31,981 nt of DNA from an uncultured Muribaculaceae bacterium (GTDB lineage Bacteria > Bacteroidota > Bacteroidia > Bacteroidales > Muribaculaceae). Within the stretch, counting starts at the first letter, position 1, and each line of letters begins with the position of its first letter. The position numbers and the translations under genes were made by a program. Below the pieces are notes generated by a model. The model was not told the DNA's origin and searched no databases. It worked only from the letters and a program-made list of their open reading frames with translations. Shown here piece after piece: positions 30,684-31,981 of the stretch. The stretch spans positions 1 to 31,981 of the forward strand of contig CAJUKU010000021.1 of the NCBI GenBank assembly GCA_910587425.1, given 5' to 3'.

Positions 30684-31577
30684 TCAGAGCGTGAGGCGAA
30701 CGACGCGTATGCCGGTTATCGACGGATTGCGGCGCAGGTAATCTGCCAGCGGGCGCTCCTCTATCAGCACTTTCCCTGCCGGTTTTGATGCGTGCATGAG
30801 ATACGGTGTGCCGTCTTTTATTTTTATGAGTCCGAGATGCTGCACGTCGAGTCCCGGTCGTTTGGTGGTCATCGCCACGACATCACCGTCGCGGAGTTTC
30901 AGGGATTTTGTGTCGATCGGCTTGATATAAGGATAGCGGTGCGAACGGTAGCCGATCTCCACGTTCTTCATGCGCTCGTATTCCTCGTCGTCGGCAAGAG
31001 CGGGGTATTGGTTGCGATTGCGTGTCATGTACTCCAGGGTCTTGACCTGCCATTTTGTGTTCGCGCCGAGACGGTCGGTGACCTCCTGCAGTATTCCGCG
31101 GTGAGTATTGTCTATCACCCAGTCGCTGAAGTAATGCAGGCGCGATGAGTAGGTGCCGGCATTCCCATTGCGGTAGCGCAGGCGCTCGAGATTGTATATG
31201 AAGTCGCGCCATGACGAGCGCTGCTCATCGAGCGTCATCTCAAGGGCAAGCACGGTCTCGACGAATGTGGTGCAGTCCATGGAGTCGAGTCGCACGGTGA
31301 GCTGCTCCTCTAGGGCTTCTATGGGGTCGGCGGTGTAGGGGGTGCCGGCAAGCATTTCGGCAATAGCCATGGTGCGCGAGCCATGATCGGTTAGATTCAT
31401 GGCGTTGGCTTTGAGAAGTATTTGGGTGATTTTTGTCGTGTCGTTACACTCGTCGTGCCATCTCACGTCGCCCGGTGCTGCCGAATAGGCAGCGGTAGCC
31501 GACGACAGTAATGCCGCGGCGAGTATATGGCGTGTGGTTCGCTTTATTGACGTTATTATTACATCTGTATATCCCAT
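30684..31577 (-). CDS. DUF1460 family secreted cysteine-hydrolase-like protein
   Basis: This 297-aa protein begins with a signal-peptide-like region (basic residues up to R16, hydrophobic HILAAALLSSATAAYSAA to about 34), so export is likely. The DUF1460 fold is NlpC/P60-like. The probable nucleophile is C102 in MDCTTFVET and the histidine is H247 in DVQHLGLI; LMHAS (260-264) is another conserved block. Members have been described as N-acetylmuramoyl-L-alanine amidase-like, so a role in cell-wall turnover is likely but not proven. It is a single-gene unit with its own promoter and shares a terminator with eno. Confidence 0.85.
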   Translation of the reverse strand: MGYTDVIITSIKRTTRHILAAALLSSATAAYSAAPGDVRWHDECNDTTKITQILLKANAMNLTDHGSRTMAIAEMLAGTPYTADPIEALEEQLTVRLDSMDCTTFVETVLALEMTLDEQRSSWRDFIYNLERLRYRNGNAGTYSSRLHYFSDWVIDNTHRGILQEVTDRLGANTKWQVKTLEYMTRNRNQYPALADDEEYERMKNVEIGYRSHRYPYIKPIDTKSLKLRDGDVVAMTTKRPGLDVQHLGLIKIKDGTPYLMHASKPAGKVLIEERPLADYLRRNPSITGIRVVRLTL

Positions 31578-31604
31578 GGGTTTGAAGTGCTCTTTAAATT
31601 TTCA

Positions 31605-31636
31605 CGAAATTAGGTATAAAATCCCGAATGAGCAAA
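31605..31636 (-). promoter_or_regulatory. Promoter of the DUF1460 gene
   Basis: On the minus strand TTTG (31636-31633), 20 nt, then TAATTTCG (31612-31605) fits the Bacteroidota consensus with one mismatch in the -7 element. Transcription would start about 20-25 nt before the ATG at 31577. Confidence 0.6.
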
Positions 31637-31872
31637 AATATGCATCGGTGTATGCACGGCATATGTGAAATCGGCGGCTTTTTGGGTCTATCATATGGTC
31701 GTGTCGGTATCTGTGCTGTGTGGGCGGTGATTCCGCGGTCTCAGGGGCGGGAGTTGGGGTAATTCGTGGCTTTTGCGAGTGCGGCTGAAATTTTAACATT
31801 TGCTTAATGCGCACGTATTCAATATGAAATGCGTTTTGTGAACTTTTTCTTGTGAAAATTGTTGCGAAAATA

Positions 31873-31904
31873 TTTGGTGGGTATCAGAAAACCGCGTAAC
31901 TTTG
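31873..31904 (+). promoter_or_regulatory. Strong promoter for a gene beyond the window
   Basis: TTTG (31873-31876), 20 nt, then TAACTTTG (31897-31904) matches the Bacteroidota consensus fully. Transcription should start near 31909; no start codon with an open frame is evident before the window ends. Confidence 0.75.
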
Positions 31905-31906
31905 CA

Positions 31907-31929
31907 CTCGCTTTCGGAAACGAAGTGAG
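31907..31929 (+). promoter_or_regulatory. 5' hairpin with GAAA tetraloop
   Basis: 31907-31916 pairs with 31921-31929 (one bulged T, one G-U pair) around the loop GAAA. It would lie right at the 5' end of the transcript from the promoter at 31873-31904 and may protect the mRNA. Confidence 0.5.
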
Positions 31930-31981
31930 AACATTGAAATAATTGCAATAGACAAAAGGAAGCAAGTACAAGAGACACAAG

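Larger units (their letters stand above)
31578..31981. other. Non-coding region at the right edge
   Basis: These 404 nt separate the minus-strand DUF1460 gene from an unseen + gene. They hold a promoter for each direction. The middle (about 31640-31860) shows nothing I can assign; it turns AT-rich toward the + promoter. Confidence 0.75.

Overview
The window reads as a chromosomal segment from a member of the order Bacteroidales (phylum Bacteroidota). Four observations support this: promoters of the form TTTG-N19/20-TAnnTTTG, very few Shine-Dalgarno sequences, an str operon (rpsL-rpsG-fusA) that runs straight into rpsJ with no tuf gene, and zinc-free L36, S14 and S4. The GC content looks rather high for Bacteroides itself, so a Muribaculaceae-like lineage is possible, but that is only an inference.

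Region 1 (1-5287, + strand). The 3' part of a tRNA-Val(UAC) and its terminator are followed by a complete [FeFe]-hydrogenase operon: a multi-cluster hydrogenase resembling group B, then the H-cluster maturases HydE, HydG and HydF. The structural enzyme and all three maturation factors are together, so the locus should be enough to make an active H2-metabolising enzyme fed by ferredoxin.

Region 2 (5255-10189, - strand). Eight tightly packed genes, several joined by ATGA stop/start overlaps, run from a good promoter at about 10200 down to a tail-to-tail coding overlap with hydF. In transcription order they are: an unrecognised single-span membrane protein, a rhamnose-mutarotase-family protein, D-aminoacyl-tRNA deacylase (dtd), a MazG-like pyrophosphohydrolase, deoxyribose-phosphate aldolase (deoC), a GYF_2/CD225 membrane protein, a DUF2752 membrane protein, and an AraC-type regulator carrying an N-terminal CxxC heavy-metal-associated-like segment.

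Region 3 (10190-28957, + strand). A divergent promoter region with a 9-bp tandem repeat leads into the whole str-S10-spc-alpha ribosomal supercluster: rpsL, rpsG, fusA, rpsJ, rplCDWB, rpsS, rplV, rpsC, rplP, rpmC, rpsQ, rplNXE, rpsN, rpsH, rplFR, rpsE, rpmD, rplO, secY, map, infA, rpmJ, rpsM, rpsK, rpsD, rpoA, rplQ. All genes are intact. The three widest internal gaps (273, 174 and 73 nt) lie in front of rpsD (S4), rpsG (S7) and rpsH (S8). These are the proteins known to autoregulate the alpha, str and spc operons in E. coli, and all three gaps contain inverted repeats.

Region 4 (28958-31981). A long hairpin closes the ribosomal cluster. Enolase (+) follows with its own promoter, then a bidirectional terminator, then a DUF1460-family secreted cysteine-hydrolase-like protein (-). 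A strong + promoter with a 5' hairpin lies at the right edge and must drive a gene beyond the window.

I found no insertion sequence, CRISPR array, phage gene, integrase or pseudogene. The most unusual items are the CD225/DUF2752/HMA-AraC module, the orphan 442-aa membrane protein with an apparently leaderless transcript, the 9-bp repeat, the ribosomal leader structures, and an AT-rich codon patch inside rplD.
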